Source: Caprimulgus europaeus
Taxonomy: Eukaryota > Chordata > Aves > Caprimulgiformes > Caprimulgidae
Direction: 5' to 3'
NCBI GenBank assembly: GCA_907165065.1
Contig: OU015528.1
Coordinates: 41,035,515-41,099,514 of the forward strand
DNA: 64,000 nt
Shown here: piece after piece, positions 35,936 through 50,500 of the stretch
Layout: each line of letters opens with the position of its first letter
Position numbering within the stretch: the stretch's first letter is position 1
Program-made: the position numbers and the translations under genes
Notes under the pieces: model-generated
What the model saw: the letters and a program-made list of their open reading frames with translations, nothing else
Told to the model about the DNA's origin: nothing
Databases searched by the model: none

Positions 35936-38900
35936 CCTCAGCTGAAGTGCAAGGCCTTAATTTCTCCTGTGTATCAGTGTCCTGCAGATCAAACTGTCTG
36001 GCTGATGGAAGTGACAAGAGTAGCTACAAATGTATGAGAGAGAGATATACATGCTACCAGACCAAGAATGGTGCAACAGCATGAATGTTATCAGATTAAT
36101 AAGTAACACAAATGTGAAGACTGGAGACTCCCAAACCCTTGACATTAGCATCATATTTATATACTCTGTTTTACAAAATCAGTCAGATACAGATGACATG
36201 TGTTACACTGCTTTGTACAGTGTCAGCATAGTGATACTAAAGGCTAAACTACTTGACTACCTTGGCTTCCTAGCTTTTGGAACACCTTTCGTAACATGTT
36301 GAGGGCTAAAAATATCTCTAAGGGTAAAATATCAGGACCACTTAACTATCGTGCTCTCCACAGTATTTTCAGAAGCAGTTTGGATGATTGATACACAATT
36401 TTGAATAAGCCCACTTAAATCTAATAGCACATGTCTCAACTGAACACATTGCATGTTCTGAATCTTCAAGGAGGCACATATGTTCCTTTACATAGAAGAG
36501 GAAGGATATAAAAGACTGATAGGCTCTTTACAGCTCTTTACATCTCAGGTCAGATGGTGAGCTATGTTATATGGGGATAGGAGATCAGTGGTGGATGAAG
36601 GTGAAAGCACTTTTGCAGCAAGATCAAAGATGAGAACAGCTGCTTGGAGGTGAGAGAAAGCAGAGATAGAGGAAGAATAGAGAAGAAAGTCTTCTGTTTC
36701 AAGGAGGACAGAGCCAAGTAGATCTATAGCAGGAGTCCTGAGGGGAAAATGTCCATAGAAGGGAGGTCTGTGGCAGTGGATTTATGCACCTCAGAATTTT
36801 GTGAAGATAAAACAAAAGTCCATACCATTGCAAAGAAGATAAGATGAGTCAAGGAAACGACACTTAAGGTACTGACTGATGTGGAATTTATGGGATATAC
36901 AATATGCATAGGTCTCACATTTTTGTGACACCAAACTAACTGGAACATACACTAGCCTAAGATCATCATCTGATAACAGCAAGATGCCTCTTTCCAAAGG
37001 CATATAACTTGGCATTGTCCCAGCAGCATTACTTATGACCAGGGCATGACAAAATTGTGTCACAGGACTTGATGAAAGAATGACAACCTTGTCTCACATT
37101 GTAAAAGGGCACTAGGGCTGGGATTTAAAGGGCTTCAGGACTCCATAGGTTCTGAATATTTGGCAATCCAGCCAGACCAGAGCAGTTCCTCTCCCTACTC
37201 CTAACATACAGGAGGTATTCTTATAGATCCTCTGAATGGGTAATTCCACAGACGGCCATGCCCATGTGGGCCTTGGCCTGCAGTCAGAGTGACAGTGATG
37301 TTGGTAGAGGCTTCCTGACTTAAAGAAATGGCTCTTGTAACAGGCAGGAAGAGACAGGGAGTGCTTGGGAACAGTGCCTGGCAGAATGAGTTTACAGAAC
37401 AGTTAAGTTCCATCAGGTTTTTCTGCCCTCTCCCAATGGATAGTTTTTCTTGATGGCTTTCATAGAGACCCTACTGGCCACTTATTAAAACTCCTAATTA
37501 TAATTCATTATTATGAAGGCAGAGGAGAAGCAGCCCTTATTTTTATTAGCTGCTCTTGGCCCCAGTTTACTGTTGTAGGTGAAACTTTGTTCCTTAGTTG
37601 CTTTGAAAGGTCAAGCAGGAACATTGCCTCTATGTGTATGACATGACTTCCTCTGAGCAATCTCCTCAGACCTGGAGAGGGCCACTGAGCACATAAATCT
37701 CAAAGGCTTTGAGAGAGTCCAGATGGCCTCAGGAGGAAAGGATGGCTTTTCTTGATGTATTCTCATTGCACTTTGACTAATGTGTCCTGGCCAGTAAGAA
37801 GGCCGGCCTAGATGTAAATATTCTCTGTTGGTTTTTGTTAGTTTTCCAAGGGGGCAGTCAGTCCTTGAAGTTCTGTTAAGTATAGGCCAACACAGTTTGT
37901 ACTTGCCAAATGAAAAATATTTTCATATTTCACAGTAAGAAAATATTTCTGCACTTTAAAATGTTGCATCTGTTCTCTTGAATTCAGAGAGCTTTTAGGT
38001 CCCTACCTTTCACCTCTTTGCTCTGCTCTTGGTGGACTGCAAGAGCCGTTGACCTGTGCCTTGATCCAGGCAAGGAGGAGTTCTGTTCCAGCTAGGGGGC
38101 ATTTCATATGACCCTCAAGTCATATACTCAGGAGAACAAGAACAGTGCAGAGATACGTGAGTCTGGGCAGTGAGCACCAAGGGATAGAAAACTAGCCAGC
38201 CCCCACAAGCCTTCAGTACCATAGCAACCAAATAGTAAAAACATCAGAAGGAAGTAGGTAGGATGCTACATTTTAGTCACTTACTTACAGACAAGAGATG
38301 ATTTTGATGAAAGAGAAAAAGGAAGACCTGCGTGGGCTAAGCAGCCTTAAAAAATTGTGATGGCAACAGAGGGAAAGCCTCTGTAGGCAAATGAGGCAGA
38401 GAAGGGAAAGGAAAACTGTGTCAGAATGAGAAAACAGACTTGTTTGGGAGAGGTGTGGAAGATTATGGGGGTATGCTTGGTACACATGCCTGCTGGAGGA
38501 TCTGGGATAGGAGCTGGATGCTACCATACTCATAGAAGCCCCAGGGAGAGCATGGGGTAAGCAAGGCCATAGCAGGTTGGAGGGAGCTTACAGGACTGCT
38601 GGATTGCAGGGAGGGAGCAGCAGCACACAGTAGTAGTCAAAGACAGCAGGTCAGGTGTGGGCATGCTGGGCAAGGGACACACATAATTCTGCACATTGGG
38701 TATAGTGCAAAACCTTGTTTCTTTTTTTTTTTTTTTTTTGGTATACTTTTTGTTGCTTTCCTGAGAAAGTAACCAAATTTGTCAGATGAAAGCTATGTTA
38801 TTTCATGATTACAAACACTGTCTTATGTTAGCCTTGGAAGCACTTTAAAGTGAAGGAGGGTGGATATTTGCTTGAGAGCTATCTAATTATTTGTATCTAG

Positions 38901-41900
38901 GATCTTTACATTGTCTGGCATTAATAGCAATGAAGTGGTTTCACCCTTTTGGGATGTGATACAAACTTTTTAAACTAAGTTTTAAATTTGAAGACATTAT
39001 TTTTACACATAGTTATTTAAATTTCTTTATTGCATTAACTCTTAAAATAAGCAGCTCTTTTTTTTGTGACGCCTGTGGCATCTGTTTTTTCAGCCATAAA
39101 AGTTTGTAAGTCTTTTGAAAAAGTTATGTTTGAGACAAGCTTCTTCAGATTAGAGATGGAGGTCTTTGGTCTGTGATTGTTTTATTGCTGGACAGGTGTT
39201 CTGTGCCAGTATTTGCTTGTCTTTACTGTTTGATCAAAAATAAAGTTTTGTTTTTTTAAAAAAACACACGTGCATGTGTCATGTGTGTCCTACTCTTATA
39301 AGCTCTTTAAACAAATGTCTAAAGCACTGTTTTTATCTCAGTATCAAAGTACACTATATTTGTTGGGCAGCAGGGATGATAACTAGAGTCCTTTTCATAA
39401 GACCATTGTCACTGAAGAGCATTCCCAGGTGGTTTTGCAATAAATATAGAAATTCAGAAAACAACTTCCTAAACTTACTATATTATCTTGACCATATATC
39501 TTTAAAATTAGAAGTAATAGGGTGTTCCCGATTATGACAATTCCAGCAATACTAAATGGGGCTTTTTTCAGCCATGTATAATAGAATTAAAATGTATGGG
39601 ATTTTTAATTTATTCTATTCATAATAATAAAAATATGGGATAACAAAATGTGCAAATGACAAAGAGAAATTGAAATTAAATATAATGCAAGTACCATTGA
39701 TGGCATTTTTATTATACTGGATTAACGTACTAACTTGCATTGATAGACTCACACTGTACTCAGTAATATTCATGTTCATCACAATAAAACTGAGGTGTAA
39801 TGCATGAATTAAATTATCTTCCAGTAGAAATCAAATTATATTAGCACCTCACCAGAAGAGTCTTTTTTCCTCAGACATTTCCATGTTCTTACTGCTCTTG
39901 AATGCTTTAATGAAATTCACTGGGGAACTGAATGTTGTCAGCTTCGACCAGGACCTGCTTTTAAGCTCTCCGTATCAGTAAGCATGGAATGCTGTGAGGT
40001 CAGGCAACACACTTAAATCAACTTTTATCTCAAACCAGGCAACATTAGAACAAATGAAGTATTTATTTACTAAATATATGATACTGTTTGCAAACATTCA
40101 TAAATAAAAAGAAATAACATATATCTACCTAGTGTTTTATCTTTCAAGGTCCATTCCACCCTGCAAAGGTCATCTGGGAAGCTGACAGATGCTTCATAGC
40201 CTTCCTGTCTGAAGCCTGTTTTGTAAGCCACCTGACTTTGTCCAACTGCATTTATGGAAGTAGATCCTGGATTTGCTGTTCCTATTTAAGTATGATAATT
40301 CTCCTGCTGAGGTTTAACAGAATTAAAGTTCCTTTCTTTAAGTGATAGTGTAACACCAGAATAAACTGCACATGGTGACAAGTTACATTAATAAAGTGAT
40401 TTTTACTGAGAAATAATTTGTACTTCATTCTTACTTTCGGGTTATCTGTATGGACTTTAAAAAGTTATGGCTCAATTGTCCTTGCAGGCTATGGGAGACA
40501 CTTTCTGTAACACTGTCAGTGAATTTTTGAAAGAGGTGTCAATAAAGTATGTGGTTTACAGCCTCAGATTTTCATGGCAAACAACATCAGCCTAGTTTAG
40601 ACAATGCTTCTGTGAAAAAGAAAGGTCCATAACATATGAGCAGGTGATATTTGTAAACATTTTGGTTATGCAAGAAAAGGTGACATAATTTGTTGAACTC
40701 AAAGGTATCAGCTTGGGTTAGAACCCTTTCTGCCCTCACAAACAATTGATTTCCACATCCATCACAGTATGCTTGAGTAATTGTCTACAATCCTGGGTTT
40801 AGCAGCTTATGCATAAATATGTTGCATAGAAATGAGAAGTGACAACCTATGCAAACCTTGCATCTACTTTTCCATCTGCTTTTCTTCTATTTTTTGTGTT
40901 TTTCCTTCCTTACAAGGTCCTAGCAGATTCTGTAGAACTTCAGGCAGAAAGCAATTTACATATGCAAGTGGAAACAGAATGACATTGGAGAGAGAGAGCT
41001 GCAATTCGATTATCATCCCTCTTTGTTAAATGCGGAGGAAATCTGTGATCTGCAAGGATTACTCAGAATGTCTTAGGAGTCTGTAAAAACCTTACCCTGA
41101 TAAAATCTACTTTGAATGTAACATCTAACCTTTCTGTGTGAATAGATGTTTTTCTCTCTCATCCTCCAGCTAAACGATGGCAAGATCTTTATATTATCTA
41201 AAGCCACTAGCATTTCTGCAGCTTCAGGAGACAATCTACAGAATCCCAAGGAATCTACATTAGCATTTCCAGGGTTTGGCTAGGTTTTGTGTTCCTTGCA
41301 AACTCTTCTGGGGATTGTATACACTTAGTGCCAGTGTGTTGATGGATGTTTTGTAATGCCATATAAATATTTTCTTACTTTTTGCATTATATTAAACATT
41401 ACAGGTGGAGAACAGATATTGCATGTCTCAGCTAGGGTGACTGTGACAGTCCTTATCAGAAAGGCCAAGTTAAAACAAGTACTTACATTTTAAAATTCAT
41501 TTCCATCTAGAACACTAAAAAAATGCTGAGAATGCCACATTTACTTATTCTTTGTTTATACACTTTACGGCTGTGCCACATTCCCTAAATATTCCATTAT
41601 GGAAGCCTATGGATATATTCAGAGAAATTAGTATCACACTACAAGACACAGCTTTGTTCTAGCTCATTTGTAGTAGGGTGTCTGGTGCAATAATTTTCAA
41701 GTTAAAAAAGGCACTGGGTTCTATTTCTGTAGGGCGACAAGAATAGGATTTTAGAGAGAGCTATTCCCAAGGGCAGGCCTGTGGGAAAAGTTGCAACAAA
41801 CTGGCTCTCACCATTGTATTGTCCAGCAGACCAAAAAAAGCAAACAAATAAGTCTCTTCCTTTCTTTTTAAAGAAACAAGTTTCATTGTAATTCTGTTGT

Positions 41901-44900
41901 TTAATCTCTATGTATTACCAGTAATGTACATCAATAAAAAAAAGTCCAAACCTTATCACAGGCAGTTGTAGCATGGCCAAAAATGAGATTACTTTCTCCT
42001 AAGAGAAATGATACAACACTGTCCCAATTCCTTGTGAAGAGGCCAACAACCTTTGTCCCTTTAAAAATCTTTTTGAGTGTCCTTTTAGTACTTCTTTTAG
42101 TATAAACCTTCTTTAATAAAGCAGTTCTAATTCAAGATGCCCACTTGATAACACATCATTCAAAGTTAATGACATGTCAGGATTTTGAATCAGCTTACAA
42201 GTACTTGCTGAAGCAGACTGAAAGATTGTGTATTAAATATATGTGGATGGAAGAAAAAGGAACTTTGAAAAAGAGCCTCCACCTCATATCTTTCCCTAAC
42301 TTCTGGTTGTGATTGTTAGGAATGGTGAGAATAAATTTTTTTCTAAAAGTTTTAGATAATATCAGGATACATACACAAGGTCTTTCAAAATGCAAATGTC
42401 TTTTACCAGAAAATCATGCAGAAGAAAGACAAAATATTGCAATTTTTCACAGACCACATTCTTTATATATTCTTCTTCATTCACTTTTTTAAATTAATGC
42501 ATAGAACCACCACCACCAGAGCCCATGCAGCTATGAACCCTAGAAGGACTTAAATCTGCTTCTTGAAAAGGATTTCCTGCACTAGGAGAAATGCCAGGTT
42601 ATTAAAAAGGCATCAATACCACAGTCTACGCTGAGGAAAACAATGACAGAAAACATGGCTAAGAGAACGGCAAGGCTGTTTCCCGAGGCACAAATGCCAG
42701 TTCACTCCTGTGGAGCAGGCACAGAGCTTGGGAGAGGTAGGGCATGGGTCAGAGGGATGTGATTTACACAGCCAAGAGCTCTGGAGACTGAGCAGGAGCC
42801 AGTGTTGTGTGCCTTTACCACATAGTCTAAGGGTTCATGCAAAGAGGAAAGATTCTGCCCAGACTCAAATGCTGACAAACTAAGCATTTAAAAGAAGAAC
42901 TAAGCTGACATCAAAGGATATTTAGAGGATTTCAGGGTCTGGGTGCAGCATCACCCCTGACTTATGCAAGAATTGAGATAAGAAATCTAGTCCAGGGAAA
43001 TAATTTCTGAACCCAGGTCATAAACAATGCCAGTGCTCTCCTGGAGCCCTTATCTTGCCCAGAGAAGACTTCTGAAGGTACCAAGCCAGGCTGTGGTATG
43101 GATGATGGTGGCTTTTTTAATCCCCTTTTTGCCCAAACATTTCTGGATATTTTTTACTCGCTTACTAGGGATTAAAAAACATTCCTAAGTAAGACTAAAC
43201 TGAGTTGAAAAAAACACCTTTTTCATTATCCAAGTCTGTCCAATAATTATTAATTAAAACCACTTTTCCTATTTAAAGAAAAAACTGTTTTCATATTCTC
43301 TTTGGGCAATCACAGAAGACTACTGTTTATGAAAAGTTCTGTCAAGTTAAGCAAAACAGTAGACAGCAGAAGACTTTCTGCAAAATTTGGTTTTTATATA
43401 TAAATATAATGTTAAAAGTAGAAACACAAACAGGAATTGTGACAGATCATGCAGAATGTGTTACACAATGCCAGGTTTTGGCAAGGTGAGAGACACATTC
43501 ACAAGCCCTTTTTGAAATTTGAACATTACCTCCAGCTTAGAACAAGCAGCCAGTCATCAGGGAAGACAAGCTACCAGCAACTTCACTCTGGTTTCTTCTT
43601 AGGTCTCATCTTCTTTAGCACATAATAAATATGTTAGTTCTCTTCTAAATTCTTGTTTGGAACAAGCTAGTCAGTTCTCCCTCTGTAACATAGCTCAGGA
43701 AGTGCTTTGCTTCAGCAATGATTTCTCAAAGGTGTTCTGGACAAGATCTAAGTCTTCCTGCTCTGCACTGCCTTTAGACCTGCCCCAGCAGTTCTGAGTC
43801 CTCAGCTAACTCTCCTCACATTTACTCCTTGCCTCAACGTATGTAATGTCTTCCATCAATGTCCTGCCATCCTGTTGGGCTTTGCAGCATTCTCTGTGCT
43901 ATTTTAGGTACTTTCAACAGAAAAAAACATGATAAAATTATACATCTTTCACAGTTCAGATAGGTACCACATGAGATTCAGAGGACATTCAAGGAAGGGC
44001 TTTGGGCCAAGTGTTATTCAGTGTGTACACAGCTTTGCGTGCTTCAAAGAGCATCAACATCTGCAGTGAGAACGTGACCCACGCTATGAAACTTGGCCTG
44101 GACTTCAGGGAATGCTCTCAGGGGACAACGTCACTGGCAGTGTATAGTTATAATCTAGTAATGTGTGCTCTCAGTGAAAACTACTCTTGACAGCGTTGGG
44201 TGCTGTTTCATGGACAGCTTCAGCGTTTCAGTTGATATGGATTGGGGCTACATGCACACTGTATCACAGCTCAAAATGTTAAAGTAACAAGTTAGAGAAG
44301 CCAGTTGCTGCAATGGAGAGCAACCACTATGCCTCAAACATTAACATAGGTTTTTGAAGACTGAACCTGGGATGACTAATTTTTATGACCACCTAACCTC
44401 TAGTAAGCACAAATCTTGTATTAAATGTGGTTGGATTAATTGAGGTAAAGCAGAAAATTCTCGAAAATCTCCCATATTTTTTTACAAATTTTATTAATCT
44501 TTTACTTTCAGACACCGTAGAGAGAGACAGACAGACAGAAAGAGGAGAAGTTAGTTCTGATGGAACTAAATAAAAGCATGAGAGACAATTTTGTTCAGTG
44601 AAACACATCCAGTAGGCTAAAGTGAATAACTGCATTTAATACTCCCTTTCGTGGGCATTAATTAAATGGATTTGGCTCACCTTGTTCTCTCTCTTTTATC
44701 TCTCATTTTCAATACCACCAGTGTGAAATTTAATCTTATAAAACTTCTATGGGTGTCTATTTCTTAGATTTAATTCAATGTGTATGTGAATACCTGATGA
44801 GAGTTCTGAGTTTTCCTAAGATTATGAGAGAATTATTTCCTTCTAACATCCTCAAAATAATAGCCAATATACTTTAACAGGAGGTACATTTTGCCTTTAA

Positions 44901-47435
44901 AGTGCAGAATTACTCAAGCAATGAGTGAATCGCTGCTAACTTCATGGGCTGAGTTCATATAAAATGGTACTTGTGTATGTTTCAGTGCTAAGTTTCATTT
45001 AGTGAAAGTTGATATTTTTTATTAGTATGATGTAGAGATTTTTTTTTTATCAGATAAGAGACTGAAAATTAAGTGCTTCAACAAAACCCTTATAATCCTT
45101 CTGATGAAAAAGGTCTGATCTAGTTTGTTAGCAAGCGATATTTGAATAAAAAAAAGTTGCTTCCATTTGTGATCTAGTTATTTTTAGTCTGCCTGCACTC
45201 TAGTCTAAATATATACAGCTTCATTTACTCAAGAGAAGTTCTTAATTTTTTTCTGAGGGGGATGGGAATGGGAGGGTGGGAACAGTGTAGTAGTAAATCC
45301 TTATTCAATTGTGGAAAGAGTAAGTTTCCCAAGGAGAGACAGTAGGGAAGAAATAGAGATGCCAGTAATACTATCAGTCTCAGATATGAGAAACAGCCAT
45401 TAGTCTGAATAATAAAAACTGTGAAATCAGTCTTTGACACTAAGATTTTTGAAGAATAAATACTACTCTGTTGGGTTTTTTGCGTTTTTTAAAAAGTTAT
45501 TTTGTAGTATTTCTCTACTGGGAAGATACAGATTTAACATTTATACACAGAGTTTATAAATAACTGAATAATTCCATATGTGAACAGTCTCCTACAAACA
45601 ATTGTCATAATTTACATTAACACTATTTCTTAATCCAATTTAAATTCTGTTACAAAAAAGTTTGGTTTGATTTTGAACAGAAGATTATGTGTCACAGTCT
45701 CAGTGAATGGACCAGAGTATTTCTCTTCTACCTAGACTGTCATGGCTTTTTTTTCTCTATTTTTTTTTTTTCCCTGATGACCTGTTGGTGTCACACACAT
45801 CTCGTGGTCTATAGGATGAAGTCTTGTAAAAACCTACACTCAGACCTTATTCCTGCATTCCCCTAGGCTGCGTGGACCTATCAGCCTATCAGAGCAGATG
45901 GAGGTTGGCTTCTGCCTAACCCAGCCTTCCTCCTCGTTCCCAGTTCCTCACGCCCAACCCTGTCTGGGAAGGGCCTTTGTGCTGCTGTCTCTGGGACTTA
46001 CTGGGTTGTCCTAGCATCTTTCCTCTTATTGACCTGGCTCATCCACTGTGGAGAGGAGCAGCTTTCTGGCAGCTAAGAAGAGTTAAGCGGAAGGAGGCAC
46101 TGAATGTTGAACAGTTTCATGGGGATGAACAAAGGAGAAGAGGGCAAGGGGAGCAGTGAAGAGATGCCGGACCATTTGATTAGGGGCAGTAGGAGATAGG
46201 GGTGAGGGGTGAGGGCTGGAAACAGCACCATAGAGCACAGGGCAGAGGATGGTCACTGAAAGCCTTCCAGAAACTTTCTGAAACTCTTTCAGTATTGCTT
46301 GTGGAAGGAGCAATTCTTGGCACACTGTGTCGCTTTCTGGTGTCCCCAGCAGCTGAGAGCTGTGCTGGCTCTCTTCTACACCATCCTGTGACCTGATTGC
46401 CACAGAAAGGTTTCGTTTTCTCACAGCTTTCACTGGCATCAATGAGAGCTTGAACATCAGCTGAATGGGTATTTCTCTCTTTCTCTTTGAAGTCTGTTAA
46501 CTGTTAAGTTGCCCTGAAATGTACTTTTGATCCTGTAAGCTTAGTGAAGGCAGAGGATAGGACTGGATTACAGGAGGGCCTTAATTTCCCTTGATACTTG
46601 GGTGTTACTTAACTAAGTAGTGTGCCAATTTGTAGATTCTCTGGTCTACAACGTTTCTCACTTATAAATGTACTGCCATTTCAGAGTTTGCCCTAATTCA
46701 GTGCTTGTTCTGGCTTCTAGCAATAAGTGAACTGTACATGTATTTTATTTCAATCAAAAGACACTTACTGCCTGAAAAGTTTCATATTTTAAGTGACAGA
46801 TGACTTGCATGTTTACAAGTATATTAAAATGTGAATAGAAGGAGTTAAGGTACACAGCACGAAATTTCTAACTTCTCCTTTGTGCCAGGGTCTGCTTTCA
46901 GAAGTTATGGAAAAGAATGCTATTTGTGGTCTTCAGTTGGTTTTTGATGCTCAGTAACTGAGTGAGGTTTTAAGTATATAAAAGGTAGGTCTTATGAACA
47001 AGTTTGGCAGTTAGGATGTGGCAAATTTAATCAACTTTTAACCCAGATATTGTAATTTCCCATGTCTATATCTGTAGATTTGCTGTAACTATAAATGTGC
47101 TTCTAGATCACTTTGCTACAAAATAAAATAGGTGAAATAACACTGCACTTGAAAATTTTGCTAAAACTAATAATGTTAATGTTTTAAAAATACATTTACA
47201 TTATTAAAGTCCAAAATAGGGCCCTGCTACTTTTTTTTTTTCAATTAAGACAAAAAGTTTATTACATGAAATAGCTATGTTTTTAGTAAAATCTTTATTC
47301 ACAATATAAACAGTGTCTTGCTTGTCTAAGAGAAATAAAAAATCAGCAAGCAAAGATTATTCTTGCTCACAAGTACTCAAGTATGTCACTTGAGTAAGCT
47401 TCTCGCTGAGAAAACTTTTACTTCTTTCCTTCTCT

Positions 47436-47436
<1 letters not shown>
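35936..47436. other. intergenic, no gene recognised
   Basis: Long interval with very few recognisable repeats. It holds an 18-base T run (38722-38739) and a moderately GC-rich patch at about 45850-46420. Short open frames are scattered and unremarkable. No convincing exon, RNA gene or transposon seen. Confidence 0.55.

Positions 47437-47509
<73 letters not shown>
47437..47509. repeat. (CTTT)n polypyrimidine microsatellite
   Basis: About 18 CTTT units on the plus strand with one interrupting CTTTG. The complementary strand is pure purine (AAAG)n, a tract able to form triplex DNA. An open frame passing through it only reflects the repeat. Confidence 0.95.
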
Positions 47510-50500
47510 CTCCATCTACCACTTTTCCCCCTCAGAAACCCACAGCTGCTGTTGTTACCATCACCCCTACAGTGGCTCCTAGATTAGACTTGGAAAAATC
47601 TCATTATTAGATGCTTGAACAGTAGCTCTTTTTATCCATGGCTTATTTTATTCTGGGCTTGTTGTGCAGTCATGATGGAATACCAAACTAAATGGAGACT
47701 TACGAAAATCCTCATCTGAGTGTTAGTGTCTAGCATCTCAGTACTCTGGCATTTCCTTCCAAATTAGTTGTTGTTTTAATATCCAAAAGAGTTTAGTTGG
47801 TCTTTTGTTGAGCCTGATGACATGTGGCTGGGAAACTCACTGACTGTATGAGTTTTTCCTTTTGGTTCAAGACTCGTGTCATATTGCAGCTGTTTGCTCC
47901 CTTCTGCAAAACAAGATGTTGTAAATAAACATAGGCTTAGAAATACTATTATGAATCTTGTGTAACATAGTAAGATTGACGAGAATATAAACTTTGATAT
48001 GAGGTCTTCCATGGTGGCTGTCCTAAAATGGCTTTCTATACAGGCACTCCAAATATTGGAAATTCCAATAGTTTCCACTGAGGAGACAGGACATTCATTT
48101 TTGTATGGAACATATGGAATTGCTGGTATAGAAAAGATAATTTTCCAGTGATTTCTCTAGGAAAATTATGCATCACATAAACTATACATTTCCTCACTTT
48201 TTTCTTCATTAGGGATCACTCTGCCCAGGCAATATAGTCTTTCTTGCTACCTGGAAACCAGTAGTTTCACTTAGCTCCTCCTTTTCCTTCCACATCACCT
48301 ATCTTCTGAAAGGTGAAGCAAAAGTATTTATTTAATGCATCATATTCCAACAAATTTCCTATTAAACTGGGGGAATGTAGTTACCAAGTGTATTTCATTA
48401 CTCTGCATTTAATGAAGGGCACAGGGCCACACAGTATGAGGCAGAGAGCAACAGGTATCTTTGTTCTGCTACCTACTTAATATAAAGATGTTTACCTAGA
48501 CCCACCTTAACCTGCTAAGCCCAAATTAGATCCACATAAGATTAATTTCTGGGTCCTTCAAAAAATTGGTTAACATTTTTTTTGCTAAAAATGCTTTAGT
48601 ATTTTTCTAAAGCTTCAATTTTACAAAATTTTCTAGTTTGTTATTCCTGGAGGTAAGCAGAACATTTCAAACAAGAGCTGAAAAGAGAAACGACTAGAAG
48701 TGGCTTAAGTTTAAGATAAAATTATTGCAAAAAGTTATGAAGAAAAAATAAAAGGAAAAGTGCAGTAGTCCATGGAATAAACAAGGCAGATACTATGCTT
48801 GGCTGAATTCTAAATGGAAAATTTTTGTAGACACTAATCAGTGTTGTACATGGTAAAGTGCATATTCCCCATAGATGAATAAAATGTAACCGATGTTATT
48901 TTTCTAGGGCAAAAACTTGAATCTTTATCCTTGAGGCTACAGTGGGAAGTGAATTCTGCACATCAGTATTTGCAGCAGAGTGAATCAGGCTTTTTTTTTT
49001 AATGCAGAGAAACAATGTTTTAGAAAAAGCACTTTAAAACTCCTTTCTCTTCCATCATCTGTTTCCAGCTGCAGCAGCCGGTGGATTTGATTATTCTCTG
49101 CCCCCCTGGTGCTCCGAGGTCCTGGCTGTCATTGAGAAACACTGCCTGGAATGAAAAAAGTATGCCTCATATAACTGGAAATTAGACAAGAAGGGAGGGT
49201 TTAATCTTCCTGATTATCATAAATCTAGTTTCTAGGGAATAACTTCAAAACTGGAGCTTGTGCTTTGATGTTTCTGAAGATCATATGATATGACCAAGTA
49301 TTAGCTTTTCTGTTGCTATGCTCAGTCAACAAGCTTGTTCTCTGGATGGGTGCCAGCTCACTCTGTTGGCATGTTTGTTTGTTTATTTTTAGTAGCAGAC
49401 TGCAGTGAGATAATTGCCACTGGCTATGATGTGATTTTTCACATTTTCAGGTGTCCATTAGCAGTCCTTTGTTGACATTGTCTCTCCCTCCAGAGCTGGC
49501 AGAATGTATGATGAGAGCAGTCCTCAACCCTTGCAGTGTTGTATTGTCTACCTCAGCTTCATTTGTTAAATAATAGTGTTTTCTGAAGCGCTTCAAGTTT
49601 GTCTGTTTGATTTCATATCAAAATGGGCAAAAAATGTTTACCTGAACTCTTCTGCCAGCTTTACTCTGAAAGCAGTAATGTCAGGCAGAGAAGCTGTGAT
49701 AAATGGTGGGAAACTCTAATACACACAAGCTCTAGAGACTACTCTGCAGATAATTTTTTACTAGAGCTGTAGCTTTGGTTGATTTCCAGAAGTGCTATGA
49801 TCCAAAACATGTGTTGAAGCAGAAAGAAACTTGTAATGAGACTGGAAATAGTTCAGGAAGAATCAGCCACGAATGAAGTTCAGTTCAGAAATGTATTCGG
49901 TGGCTTTGAAGGTAAGTTACATACCTTACTGATAGAGCAGAGAAGTATTTAAGGTCATAAAAATGGTTGTGAACAGATATCCTTATCTTACACTCATCAA
50001 AGACCAAAACTTGTTTTTTCTTGTTCTGTTGCTTTCTCCTCAAACAGATTTTCACATTTCCAAAGAGAGTAACATCTTATCAAGTAGATGGCATATTCTA
50101 ATATTTCAAATGCTTTATTTTAGTGCCAAAATCATATGATGGCTGCCCCTGTCTCCTGCAGTTGAACTTTGCCCTTGTTAAAGCACTGTTATAACTTTAT
50201 GGAATTACATAGAAAAGCTTGAAGTGGAAATGAAATTAAGTTTTTACATAATGACAGTTAATATTTTTCTGCATAATAAATTTGCTTTCATATCTCCTTC
50301 AGTTCAGATTAAATGAATATTTGCAATGTACAAAGTTCATTATAAATTCACTGATTAAATTCAGGAAATCCTGTGTGAATTTCTATGGTTTATATGCAAG
50401 AGTTTCATATAATTAGCTGGCAAATGCAAATTAATATTTTGCTATGTTCTTCTGTTCTTTTATGCTTATTTTGGCCTTCCTAAGAAGTTATAGAATTCCA

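Noticed and set aside
43960-44190. Possible very old CR1 piece (GGGCCAAGTGTTATTCAGTG)
   Set aside because: Similarity covers only about 25 bases and fails at the next conserved block, so it could be chance.
47363-47587. Frame encoding a Phe/Leu/Ser repeat protein
   Set aside because: A direct translation of the CTTT microsatellite.
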